From CAZDHT01 sp964505325 (lineage in GTDB: Bacteria > Planctomycetota > PUPC01): a DNA stretch of 20,407 nucleotides. The notes under the pieces are model-generated. The model made no database searches. It was not told where the DNA came from and saw nothing but the letters and a program-made list of their open reading frames with translations. The translations under genes were made by a program, and so were the position numbers. The stretch lies in contig CAZDHT010000073.1 in NCBI GenBank assembly GCA_964505325.1, positions 1-20,407 on the forward strand. Reading direction: 5' to 3'. Below are positions 8,112-14,566 of the stretch, piece after piece; the stretch's first letter is position 1; every line of letters starts with the position of its first letter.

Positions 8112-8138
8112 TGCGCGCATATAGCGCGCGCTCTCTGA
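7911..8138 (+). pseudogene. Truncated transposase N-terminus
   Basis: The reading frame starts MLAFHVLFGLLRLFFSN and matches the N-terminus of the complete transposase at 9135-10154 for about 67 residues, up to the shared WRS-x-LV segment. It then diverges into a short unrelated tail and stops. It lacks the entire DDE catalytic core and cannot be active. Confidence 0.75.
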
Positions 8139-8144
8139 AATCCC

Positions 8145-8172
8145 TTGCATTGCGTGCGCGGCATGCTAGAAT
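8145..8172 (+). promoter_or_regulatory. Promoter of tRNA-Leu
   Basis: TTGCAT (8145-8150) and TAGAAT (8167-8172) are separated by 16 bp and lie 35 bp before the mature tRNA 5' end. The spacing and position fit a sigma-70 tRNA promoter. The IS relic ends only about 34 bp upstream, so the promoter was spared. Confidence 0.6.
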
Positions 8173-8207
8173 CTAACTCGTTGACACGCACATGGTTGTA
8201 GGCATAC

Positions 8208-8294
8208 GCCGAAGTGGCGGAACTGGCAGACGCGCTAGGTTCAGGACCTAGTGGGCTTCGGCCTGTGGGGGTTCGAATCCCCCCTTCGGCACCA
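8208..8294 (+). tRNA. tRNA-Leu (anticodon CAG)
   Basis: An 87-nt class II tRNA. The acceptor stem pairs GCCGAAG (8208-8214) with CTTCGGC (8284-8290), followed by A and an encoded CCA (8292-8294). The anticodon stem CTAGG/CCTAG encloses TTCAGGA, giving anticodon CAG at 8242-8244. The long variable arm is GGGC-TTCG-GCCT, as expected for leucine tRNAs. The T arm is GGGGG-TTCGAAT-CCCCC. The gene looks intact and functional. Its 3' end faces a tyrosine recombinase gene 107 bp away, the usual arrangement of a tRNA used as an integration site. Confidence 0.97.
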
Positions 8295-8303
8295 GATGCA
8301 AAG

Positions 8304-8337
8304 GAAGGCCCCGCAATGATTTGCGTTGCGGGGCTTC
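8304..8337 (+). terminator. Hairpin terminator after tRNA-Leu
   Basis: GCCCCGCAA (8308-8316) pairs with TTGCGGGGC (8326-8334) around a 9-nt loop. The stem can be extended outward by GAA/TTC with one bulged G. A T- and C-rich stretch follows (CTTCTTCC). It starts 10 nt after the tRNA CCA. Confidence 0.7.
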
Positions 8338-8378
8338 TTCCGTTGGTGCGATCCTTCAACCGCATCGAACTGCCCGGT

Positions 8379-8402
8379 GTCACAAGAATCGTCACAAGAA
8401 TC
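8379..8402. repeat. Perfect 12-bp tandem repeat GTCACAAGAATC x2 at the recombinase stop
   Basis: Copies at 8379-8390 and 8391-8402 are identical, and the second overlaps the recombinase stop codon (8401-8403). Direct repeats of about one helical turn between a tRNA attachment site and an integrase gene are typical of arm-type integrase binding sites. The function here is inferred. Confidence 0.6.
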
Positions 8403-8935
8403 ACGCTCTTTTCCTTCCTTCCAGTACGCTCCTGACCGCTTCGGCCGTGTCTTCCTCATCCACGAGGACGTAGTATTTCTCGGTCGTGTACAGGTTGATG
8501 TGCCCCATGGCGAGAGCCAGCATCTTCCGGGGCATCCCGCTTCTTGCCATCCGTGTGCCAAACGTCCGTCTCAGGTCGTACAGCGTATGAGGACGGATGT
8601 CGATTGACCCGACGACCTTCTTGAATCTGCGCCGAATGCGGCTGTAATGAATGCGCGGTTTCTGTCCTTCCTCAGCGAACACGTACCGTTTTCCCTTCCT
8701 CTTGACCCACCATTCCCGCAACCGCTCAGCAGTCTCCTGAGTAAACGGGGCCAAGTATGTCCGCATACCCTTGTTCCTGAATTCTTCCGTGGGTTCAAAC
8801 AGAGCTTTCCTCTCACGGAAGTTGATGTCCATCCAGCGCACGTGAGAGACCTCACTCGGACGACGCCCGGTGTTCAGGGACAGACAGACGTAGACATCAA
8901 GCTCAAGGTCGCCCGCGCACGCAGTCAGTAGCGCC
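8401..8935 (-). pseudogene. Tyrosine recombinase (phage-type integrase), catalytic half only; 5' end cut by IS
   Basis: About 178 codons of the C-terminal catalytic domain remain. The box I Arg lies in NTGRRPSEV and the beta-hairpin Lys in RNKGM. A Y-D-L-R-R-T box carries Tyr where many integrases have His. A GHINLYTTEKYY segment provides the second His and the nucleophilic Tyr. The open frame continues to 8973, but its first 12 or so residues come from the IS terminus that starts at 8936. The N-terminal SAM-like and arm-binding domains are missing. I do not find them on the far side of the IS (10263-10500), so a deletion or rearrangement accompanied the insertion, or the join at the gap is wrong. 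The gene points toward tRNA-Leu, as in tRNA-integrated islands. It is almost certainly inactive. Confidence 0.8.
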
Positions 8936-10262
8936 TGTCCCTCCCGAAAACACGGTCCGTGAGGGGGGAACACGGGCGGGTGACTGATCGGACTCGCCGT
9001 TCGGCACCGTCCTGGGCCCCGAGGGCTTCTCCGGTCACGGGACTGAGCGTGGTGGCCGCTTCAAGCAGGCCGGACCGGGCCGCAGCCGCATGTCGGGCTG
9101 CGATCCGCAGCGTCTCTCGTGCCGGCTGCGAGGGTCACGCCGCTCGGGTGTACCGATGATGCAGGCCGCCGAGGAAGGGAACGGAGATCACGCGACCCTT
9201 CGACGGCGGCTCGACCTCTCGGGGAATGGGCGAGTTCCCGGCCAGCGACATGTGCGTCCGGGATTCGTTGTAGTAGCGGACGTATTCGACCATGATCCGC
9301 CGCAGGCCTTCTTCGCTGAAGATCATCATGTGGTCGAGGCAGTCGCGACGGATCGAGCCGATCACGCGTTCGCAGAATGGATTCTGCCAGGGCGAGCGGC
9401 AGGCCGTGATGACTTCCTCGATGCCCATGCCTTTTACTCGCCTCCGGAACACGTTGCCATAGCCGCTGTCTCTGTCACGGAGCAGGAACCGCGGCGCGGT
9501 GTCATACGGGAATGCCTCGACGATTTGCTGTGTCGTCCACGCCGCTGTCGGGTTTCGCGTAACGTTGAAGTGAAGAATCCGTCGGCGGTGATGGTCGAGG
9601 ACGACGAAGCAGTAGAGAACGCGGAACGTGATCGTGTACACGGTGAAGAAGTCGATGGCGGCGATCTGCCGGGCGTGGTTGGCAAGGAAGCTGCGCCAAG
9701 TCGGCGAGGGTGGCTTCCTGCTTCTGACCATGTAACCGGCGACCGTCGACTTGGCTACCTCGTATCCGAGCAGGCGAAGTTCGGAGCGGATGCGCGGGGC
9801 GCCCCAGGTAGGGTTGCCACGCGACATCTCGCGGATGAGGTTTCGCATGATGAGGCCCTTCCTCGGCCTGCCGACCGTTGTCCGCAACTTCCAGCGCCAG
9901 TAAAGGCGGAAGCCGGCCCGGTGCCACTTGACCACGGTATCGGGCTGAACGATGACGAGAGCGGAGCGCCAGTCGGGCCAGAACTTCGACAGCCACGCCC
10001 AGAAGACCCGGTCCCGGTTCCTGAGCCTGGGCCGCCGGACGCTCCGTCGAAGCACGATCAGCTGCTGGCGCAAGGCAAGGTTCTCGGCGACGAGGGCGGC
10101 TTTGTCTGAGTAGAGAAGGCGGAGGAGGCCGAACAGGACATGGAGAGCCAACATCTGTCATCTCTGAGGTACCGGAGCGGCGCGGCAACAGCCCCGAGAG
10201 GATACTTGCACTGTACCGTAAGTCCAGTCATATGACGGCGGACGGAGTTTTCGGCAGGGACA
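8936..10262 (-). mobile_element. Complete IS element (1327 bp) with terminal inverted repeats
   Basis: The low end begins TGTCCCTCCCGAAAAC (8936, + strand). The high end, read on the - strand from 10262, begins TGTCCCTGCCGAAAAC. Both continue with a matching GTCCG after a few variable bases, giving about 21 identities over 24 positions. The element carries one DDE transposase. I see no convincing target-site duplication: the flanks are ...GTAGCGCC and CGGTTGGCC.... Absence of a duplication fits a deletion next to the element. Confidence 0.8.
9135..10154 (-). CDS. Transposase, rve/DDE integrase-core type (IS3/IS481-like superfamily)
   Basis: The protein has 339 residues and appears intact. 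The N-terminal region (1-115) has helix-rich DNA-binding segments (NLALRQQLIVLRR, VVKWHRAGF) and a VGRPRKG linker. The RNase-H-like core follows: first Asp in AAIDFF (D168), second Asp in LLRDRDSGYG (D227 or D229) and Glu in NPFCERVIGS (E262). The protein ends FLGGLHHRYTRAA, and the second transposase in this window ends YLGGLLKSYRRAA, so they are the same group. The start at 10154 matches that of the relic at 7911. It catalyses cut-and-paste or copy-out transposition of its own element. It is read on the - strand inside the tyrosine-recombinase locus. Confidence 0.9.
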   Translation of the reverse strand: MLALHVLFGLLRLLYSDKAALVAENLALRQQLIVLRRSVRRPRLRNRDRVFWAWLSKFWPDWRSALVIVQPDTVVKWHRAGFRLYWRWKLRTTVGRPRKGLIMRNLIREMSRGNPTWGAPRIRSELRLLGYEVAKSTVAGYMVRSRKPPSPTWRSFLANHARQIAAIDFFTVYTITFRVLYCFVVLDHHRRRILHFNVTRNPTAAWTTQQIVEAFPYDTAPRFLLRDRDSGYGNVFRRRVKGMGIEEVITACRSPWQNPFCERVIGSIRRDCLDHMMIFSEEGLRRIMVEYVRYYNESRTHMSLAGNSPIPREVEPPSKGRVISVPFLGGLHHRYTRAA

Positions 10263-10309
10263 CGGTTGGCCTTGCGATGTTTCGTTCGCCGCCCAAAGGA
10301 CACAGCACA

Positions 10310-10339
10310 GGCGGCGGGACGCTTCTCCTTTCCGCCGCC
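10310..10339. repeat. GC-rich hairpin beside the IS
   Basis: GGCGGCGG (10310-10317) and CCGCCGCC (10332-10339) form a perfect 8-bp stem around a 14-nt loop. It lies in the 240-bp gene-free stretch between the IS end and the assembly gap. It could be the terminator of a gene lost in the gap or a REP-like unit. I see no coding sequence in 10263-10573. Confidence 0.4.
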
Positions 10340-10407
10340 CTGTCCGTTCCGCCTCTCTCCTCGCACACCGCTCTCACCGGTTGCTTGAACTGAGAATCCC
10401 GTCTCCG

Positions 10408-10425
10408 GAACTTCCCAGAACTTCC
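10408..10425. repeat. Short tandem pair GAACTTCC x2
   Basis: Identical 8-mers at 10408-10415 and 10418-10425 repeat with a 10-bp period. On the - strand they read GGAAGTTC, similar in style to the other GGGAA-type pairs near attachment sites in this window. Confidence 0.4.
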
Positions 10426-10500
10426 GAGAGTCCTCTCGAGCCGCCTTTCCTACTCCCTGATGGGGTTTGGCGGTTGGTGGAGCAGCCAGTAGTCGCAGAC

Positions 10501-10583
10501 TTTTTTTTTGAATAGGGTGGTGTTTGGTTTGAGTGTGAGTACTTGTGTATATGTGGGTTTTTTGTTTTTCTTTNNNNNNNNNN
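10501..10583. other. Assembly gap (10 N) with suspect flanking sequence
   Basis: Ten Ns occupy 10574-10583. The 73 bases before them (10501-10573) are almost only G and T, start with a run of nine T and end in T-rich sequence. This is unlike anything else in the window and looks like contig-end error. The IS side and the YetA-like gene side may therefore not be true neighbours, or may lie at an unknown distance. Confidence 0.9.
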
Positions 10584-12891
10584 CCAGACCGTCGGCAAAG
10601 GCGGCTTTCTTGTAGGCCTCGTCGCCCGTGAGGTGGTAGAGAGCGGCGAAGAGCGTGCTGACCTTCTTGGCGTTCTTCTCTTTTCCTACGGCCAAAGTCC
10701 TGGCGAGGGCCAGCGCCTTCGGATCCCGCATGTGCACGGCCGTCATGGCCACGGCCCGACAGAAGATTGTCGTAAACCACCAGTTGGGTTTCTCGACACT
10801 GCCGCAGATCAGCGGGGGTTTACCGATCAATGGCGAGTAGGTCTCAAGGATCTTCTTGATCATGGCCCCGGCTTCCTTGTCCCCAGTCAGTTCCCAGTAA
10901 CGAAACAGGGCTCGCCAGCCCCACCCCTGGGCACGCGTAACCACGGGCTTGTGATACGCCGCAAAATACGCGCCGTGGGCGGCAATGGTGTGCATGTGTT
11001 CGTATGCCCGGATATCGCCGAAAAGCAGGTAACGGTCGTAGAGAAGATCGAGCACCATGTGTTCAGGGTTCGGTAGCCAGAACGCACAGCGGGGCCAGAT
11101 CCCCCGCGTATACTTCTTGATCTCATCATTCTTGGGCTGTGGCCGGTCACCGCGAAACTCGCTCATGTTGTGGGCACGGAATTCGAGCCAGTTCTTATAC
11201 GTGAAGGGGTTGACGTCGTTAACCTGGTAGCACCGGACATCTCGGAAATGCCGGCTCCGAACATCGCCCACGGCCATCCAGTCCCGAACGCCGGTCCAGT
11301 ACCAGCGTCGAAGGTAATCGTCTTCATTCATGGGCTGACGCGCGCCCTGCCGGCCAGACCCGCCCTGGGAACGCCAGCGTTCGCCAAAGACCTGCCACCC
11401 GTAGGAATTGCCGTAAAGCGTGTCCAGTTCCAGCATTCGTTTCGCTTCGAGACAGTTCCGCGTATCCGGTCTTTTGTCGGTACCCACCGTCGGTACGACA
11501 AACGGCCCAAAATCGGCCAGGGCGCCAGTCGCGGCCTGGTGTTCTATGTTCGGCCGGGGATACACCCGCGCGTTCCACCGCCGCGCCACGCTCTCCGGAT
11601 CCGGCCCCTTCCTGCCGGGATGAAAATGGAGGATGATTTCGTGCCCTTTGGCCGACGTGTCCTCGAGAAAGTGCGGGACCTTTTGTTCGCGAGGGAACAA
11701 CCCGAGCCGCAACATTCCATTCCCTGAGACTTCGACGGCTTTGGGAAACTGTTGCCAGAAGTATTTCGTGTGAACAATCACCCCCCCGCGATCGGTCGAG
11801 GCGTGGACGAGCCCGCGAGCATGGTCGCCCTGGCCGACGACGTGTTCTTCCCCGTTCTTTCGCTTCAGCAGCCGGAACCCCCGGAAACTGGTAACAAGCC
11901 CCTTTTGAGGGTAGTTCCAGCCGTCATCTTGCAAGTCGCCGTCATACCCCTGACAACGCTCCCACGTGTCGGCGCCGTTCGAATCCTGGTAAAGGCACAC
12001 GGACTCGTCTTTTTGGAGCGTACCGGCGGAAACCTTCTCGCCGGAAATGGAATAGCGAATGCCTTGCCCGGCCAGCTTCAGAAGAAGAGAGGCATCCTCA
12101 AATGTTGGAGACCCGATGGATTGGGGAGGATTGTTCGCCAGGACGAGGTCCACGTAGACTTCCGTGCTGCCGGCATAGAAGTTCATGAATACGTCGTACG
12201 TATACATCCCATGGCTGTACCCTTTGCCGTTACGGGCCCTGTGTGTGCCCCGCGCCCGCACACACACACGCATGGGCCCTTGTTCCAGGATGGCCACGCT
12301 CCGCACGCCTTCCGACGAGTAGTACTTCTCGCCGTATGTGTCTTCGACCACGATCCCCAGGTCCGCGGATCCGTTGAGCAGGTCCTCCGGGTCACTGAAC
12401 GTCCCATCCTTGTCTGTGTCGATGAAGACCTTGTCCAGAAAGTGGCAGTGTCGTCGATCGATAACGAACCGGGCCGGACCGGTCGTGACGACGATTTCCT
12501 TGTCCGATTGCGTCGCCACGAGTTTGTCTTTCGGCGGCGGACGGGGAAGATCGGCGTCGGTCAGGTAGAATACCTTGGTTTCGCCCGCCCGGATGTCCGT
12601 GGCAAAATCGAGCAAGACCCAGCGTATGGACTGGTCCGCTCGCCACCATCGTGCCAGGGTCCGAAACTGGCTCGGCACGGCCCGGAGTCTTCCTTGGCTA
12701 TCCTTGACCGCAAGACGGAGCCGGCTCTCAACTCTGGCCTGTCCGGTCAGAAGGGGCACCCCACCGGTCACGTACCGCTTTCCGGCATGTCCCCAGTGTT
12801 CTTCGACGTTCAACTTGATTTCCCAGGCCAAGGCGGTCGAGGCACACGAGAGCGCCAGTATGCCCATGATGATGGGTGTGATTCTTCGCAT
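10584..12891 (-). CDS. Secreted YetA/PcRGLX-like protein (RIFT-barrel), copy 1, 3' end lost in gap
   Basis: About 769 residues are visible from the ATG at 12891. GGGAG lies 8 nt upstream, and the start is chosen because MRRITPIIMGILALSCASTALA is a clean signal peptide. An upstream TTG at 12906 is less likely. Residues 30-115 (TGGVPLLTG, then SQFRTLARWW and SIRWVLLDF) match the N-terminal RIFT-barrel of the PcRGLX/YetA group. PL26 exo-rhamnogalacturonan lyases belong to that group. A beta-sandwich and a helical toroid with repeated aromatic motifs follow. An EF-hand-like loop DTDKDGTFSDPE lies at 158-169. The copy at 14567 shares the layout: RHFWQ versus KYFWQ and KGHEIIL in both. The frame runs into the Ns, so the C-terminus is missing. 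Exported polysaccharide breakdown is likely; lyase activity is not shown. Confidence 0.78.
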
Positions 12892-12926
12892 GATGAGTGC
12901 TCCCAAGTTTCGGGTTTCAGAGGACT

Positions 12927-12978
12927 AAACCACTGCCGGCTGCAAGCTGGCGGGTTTCGCTGGCGGCTAGAAGCCGCC
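12927..12978. repeat. Two adjacent hairpins (REP-like) upstream of the YetA-like gene
   Basis: The first hairpin spans 12927-12957, with AAACC/GGTTT outer and CCGGCT/AGCTGG inner pairing. The second is GGCGGCT-AGA-AGCCGCC at 12962-12978, a perfect 7-bp stem. They lie about 40-90 bp upstream of the start at 12891. They could be a REP-type repeat or form structure in the leader transcript. Confidence 0.5.
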
Positions 12979-13003
12979 TGAAGCTACTCTGTACGTCGTC
13001 AAG

Positions 13004-13567
13004 CTAATGAGACACATTGGGGGCCTGTGAACTAGACGCCGACTGCTCACTGAGGCCTACTGATAACGTACCGTTACTTTGGCCCGTCGTCAAGGCGGCC
13101 TGCTCCAGTTTCCATGCTTCATAGCGTGCTCTCCTTTCCTCCCTCGTCCGCTCCTTGATTGCCTCGCGGCGCCGCAGCACCGCCTTGGCCCGGCCGAAGT
13201 ACACATCCGCCGGCGTCACGTTGCCCAGGCTCTCGTGGTACCGCTCGTAGTTGTAGAAGCGGTAGAACCGGTCGATGGCCCGTTCCAGTTCCCAAGGGTG
13301 CGGGTACACGTGCACGTTCACGTGCTCCTTCATCGTGCGGTGCAGTCGCTCCAGTTTGCCCACCGTCTGGGGATTATGGCTGCGGGCGTAGATGGGCCGG
13401 ATGTTCTCGCGGTACAGGTAGGCCCGAGTGTCTTTGGCCTCGAAGCACTTGCCGTGGTCGGTGACGATCCGACGGGCGGCGTAGCCGTGTGTCCGCTTGG
13501 CGAACGCCACGGCCCCCGCGTACACCTCGATTGCATCACCGGCCTTCTCGTGGGGCCGCAGGTCGTG
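13004..13567 (-). pseudogene. Truncated integrase-core transposase (IS481-like), C-terminal part
   Basis: The C-terminal half of a DDE transposase remains. The second Asp lies in RRIVTDHGKC, followed by HNPQTVGKLERLHRTMKEH with the catalytic Glu, then YNYERYHESLGNVTPADVYFGR, a common end of IS481-type proteins. The N-terminal DNA-binding region and first catalytic Asp are absent. The open frame continues to 13657, but that extension crosses a hairpin and reaches the end of the next gene, so it is not part of the transposase. It is the remnant of a different IS from the two complete ones and is inactive. Confidence 0.78.
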
Positions 13568-13606
13568 GGAGCTAAAGAGAAGATTTGGTCTGGACGCGGA
13601 AGGCTG

Positions 13607-13641
13607 GGGGACAGGCACTCCTCTCGCGAAGTGCCTGCCCC
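13607..13641 (-). terminator. Hairpin after the small membrane protein gene
   Basis: GGGGACAGGCACT (13607-13619) pairs with AGTGCCTGCCCC (13630-13641), with one bulged A. It starts 12 bp past the stop of the 64-residue gene on the - strand. No clear U-run follows, so it could be a REP-like repeat rather than a true terminator. Confidence 0.45.
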
Positions 13642-13653
13642 GGCCCTGAAGTG

Positions 13654-13848
13654 TCACTTCTTGCCGAACAGATCTTCGATCATCTCGCTGATCGACGGCG
13701 GGTCTCGGCCTTCATCCAGGTCTCGGTGCGTTCGCTTCAAGACGGCCACGCCGATCAGGACGAGGCCGAGCATCCATACGACGCTTGGTGCACAGGCCAT
13801 GATAATGAATGCCATGATCACCAGCACGGCCCAACCAGCATCACTCAT
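13654..13848 (-). CDS. Small membrane protein, unknown function
   Basis: The protein has 64 residues with a good ribosome-binding site, AAAGGAG, 6 nt before the ATG. Residues 5-38 are hydrophobic (AVLVIMAFIIMACAP, then VVWMLGLVLIGVAVL), enough for two short membrane spans or one long hairpin. A charged cytosolic tail follows (KRTHRDLDEGRDPP...EMIEDLFGKK). I recognise no family. It sits between a transposase relic and an attachment-site scar, so it may be cargo of an integrated element, or the last chromosomal gene before it. Confidence 0.65.
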   Translation of the reverse strand: MSDAGWAVLVIMAFIIMACAPSVVWMLGLVLIGVAVLKRTHRDLDEGRDPPSISEMIEDLFGKK

Positions 13849-14188
13849 GTTTTTCTCCTTTGTGCTGAGCTACACGCGGATCTGCCGACCCACGTGCAGA
13901 GGGCCTCGGTCGATCGGGGCCCGAGTTTTGACAGAGCTCTCGCTCAACGAAACTTCAACCACATCAGATCATCGCTTCCTCCTCTTGACAACGTCTTGAG
14001 CCTACAGGGGCCGCACCGCGGCTGGTTCAAGACCTAGTGCGTCGATGCGAACGGGCCGCGGAGCTACGTTTTCGTCTCAAGTATTCTGACGCAATGCTGT
14101 ACGCGTTTTCACTCGGGCGGGCAGCCCGAAGGGAGAAGGTCCGAGCATCGGTTCGTTGACGCGACCCGTCACGGTCCGCTAGAAATGT

Positions 14189-14209
14189 GCGCGGGAATTG
14201 CGCGGGAAT
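14189..14209. repeat. Tandem repeat GCGCGGGAAT x2
   Basis: Identical 10-mers at 14189-14198 and 14200-14209 repeat with an 11-bp period. They lie about 125 bp from the tRNA fragment on its 3' side. The spacing resembles that of the repeat pair between tRNA-Leu and its recombinase. Candidate arm-type recombinase sites, by analogy. Confidence 0.55.
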
Positions 14210-14218
14210 GATGAGGTG

Positions 14219-14255
14219 ATTTCAGGTGTTTTCAGGTGCTTTTTGGTGTTTTCAG
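14219..14255. repeat. Four-fold 10-bp repeat, core TTCAGGTG
   Basis: TTCAGGTG occurs at 14221-14228 and 14231-14238, a variant TTTTGGTG at 14241-14248 and a partial TTCAG at 14251-14255. All are in register at exactly 10 bp. One helical turn per unit suggests cooperative protein binding on one face of the DNA. It lies between the GCGCGGGAAT pair and the attachment scar. Confidence 0.6.
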
Positions 14256-14305
14256 CCGCTCGCGCCGGCCTTGAATGGGCTTGCCCCTGGCATCATAACC
14301 CATGA

Positions 14306-14332
14306 AGAAGGCCCGCGTTATGCGGGCCTTCT
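14306..14332 (-). terminator. Strong hairpin terminator following the tRNA-Val fragment
   Basis: AGAAGGCCCGC (14306-14316) and GCGGGCCTTCT (14322-14332) form a perfect 11-bp stem with a 5-nt loop. It begins two bases after the CCA of the tRNA fragment in the fragment's direction. It would have ended the original tRNA transcript, so tRNA tail and terminator moved or were duplicated together. Confidence 0.75.
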
Positions 14333-14333
14333 C

Positions 14334-14378
14334 TGGTGGGCGATACAGGACTTGAACCTGTGACCTCTACAATGTGAG
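14334..14378 (-). other. 3' fragment of tRNA-Val(CAC): putative attachment-site scar
   Basis: Read on the - strand this is the 3' 45 nt of a tRNA. It comprises the anticodon loop CTCACAT (anticodon CAC), the 3' strand TGTAG of the anticodon stem, a variable loop AGGTC and a complete T arm ACAGG-TTCAAGT-CCTGT. It ends with the acceptor strand ATCGCCC, then A and CCA. The 5' half is missing: the bases beyond 14378 do not provide the CTACA needed to close the anticodon stem, and no GGGCGAT acceptor strand follows. A break within the anticodon loop with the 3' end intact is what tyrosine recombinases leave when they integrate into a tRNA gene. Confidence 0.8.
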
Positions 14379-14440
14379 GATATGGGTTGTTGGTTGTATC
14401 TGATTGCTCATGGACAGGTTACATATGCGTTTCTGAGGCC

Positions 14441-14459
14441 GATCGGGAATGGATCGGGA
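14441..14459. repeat. Tandem repeat GATCGGGA x2
   Basis: Identical 8-mers at 14441-14448 and 14452-14459 repeat with an 11-bp period. They lie on the opposite side of the tRNA fragment from the GCGCGGGAAT pair, and both share a CGGGA core. Confidence 0.45.
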
Positions 14460-14566
14460 CTCAACTGGCCAGATGGTAGCGGAGGCGCGCTACGTAGCAG
14501 AAAAGACGATTCCGGGGCTTGAGGTGGGCTTCGATTTTGGCCCGAATGGCGCGATGGCGCAAAGAC

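Larger units (their letters stand above)
13849..14333. other. Gene-free region next to the attachment scar
   Basis: About 485 bp lie between the small membrane protein gene and the tRNA fragment. I see no supportable gene. By position it could hold the decayed 3' end of an integrase gene on the + strand, but no R-H-R-Y motif remains. It contains the tandem repeats listed separately and a small GGGC hairpin near 14115-14130. Confidence 0.5.

Noticed and set aside
8995..9012. TTCGGCACC at about 9000, similar to the tRNA-Leu 3' end, as a second attachment site
   Set aside because: Only nine bases match, there is no T-arm similarity, and it lies inside the complete IS element, so it is coincidence.
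10450..10573. C-terminal extension of the first YetA-like frame through the Ns
   Set aside because: The frame passes through ambiguous bases and then through suspect G/T-only sequence, so the residues after the gap are not credible.
11752..12981. 409-residue open frame on the + strand
   Set aside because: It is antisense to the YetA-like gene, whose signal peptide and RIFT-barrel motifs show the real coding strand.
13920..13995. TTGACA-like hexamers near 13927 and 13984 as promoters
   Set aside because: Neither has a usable -10 box at 16-18 bp, and no + strand gene follows.
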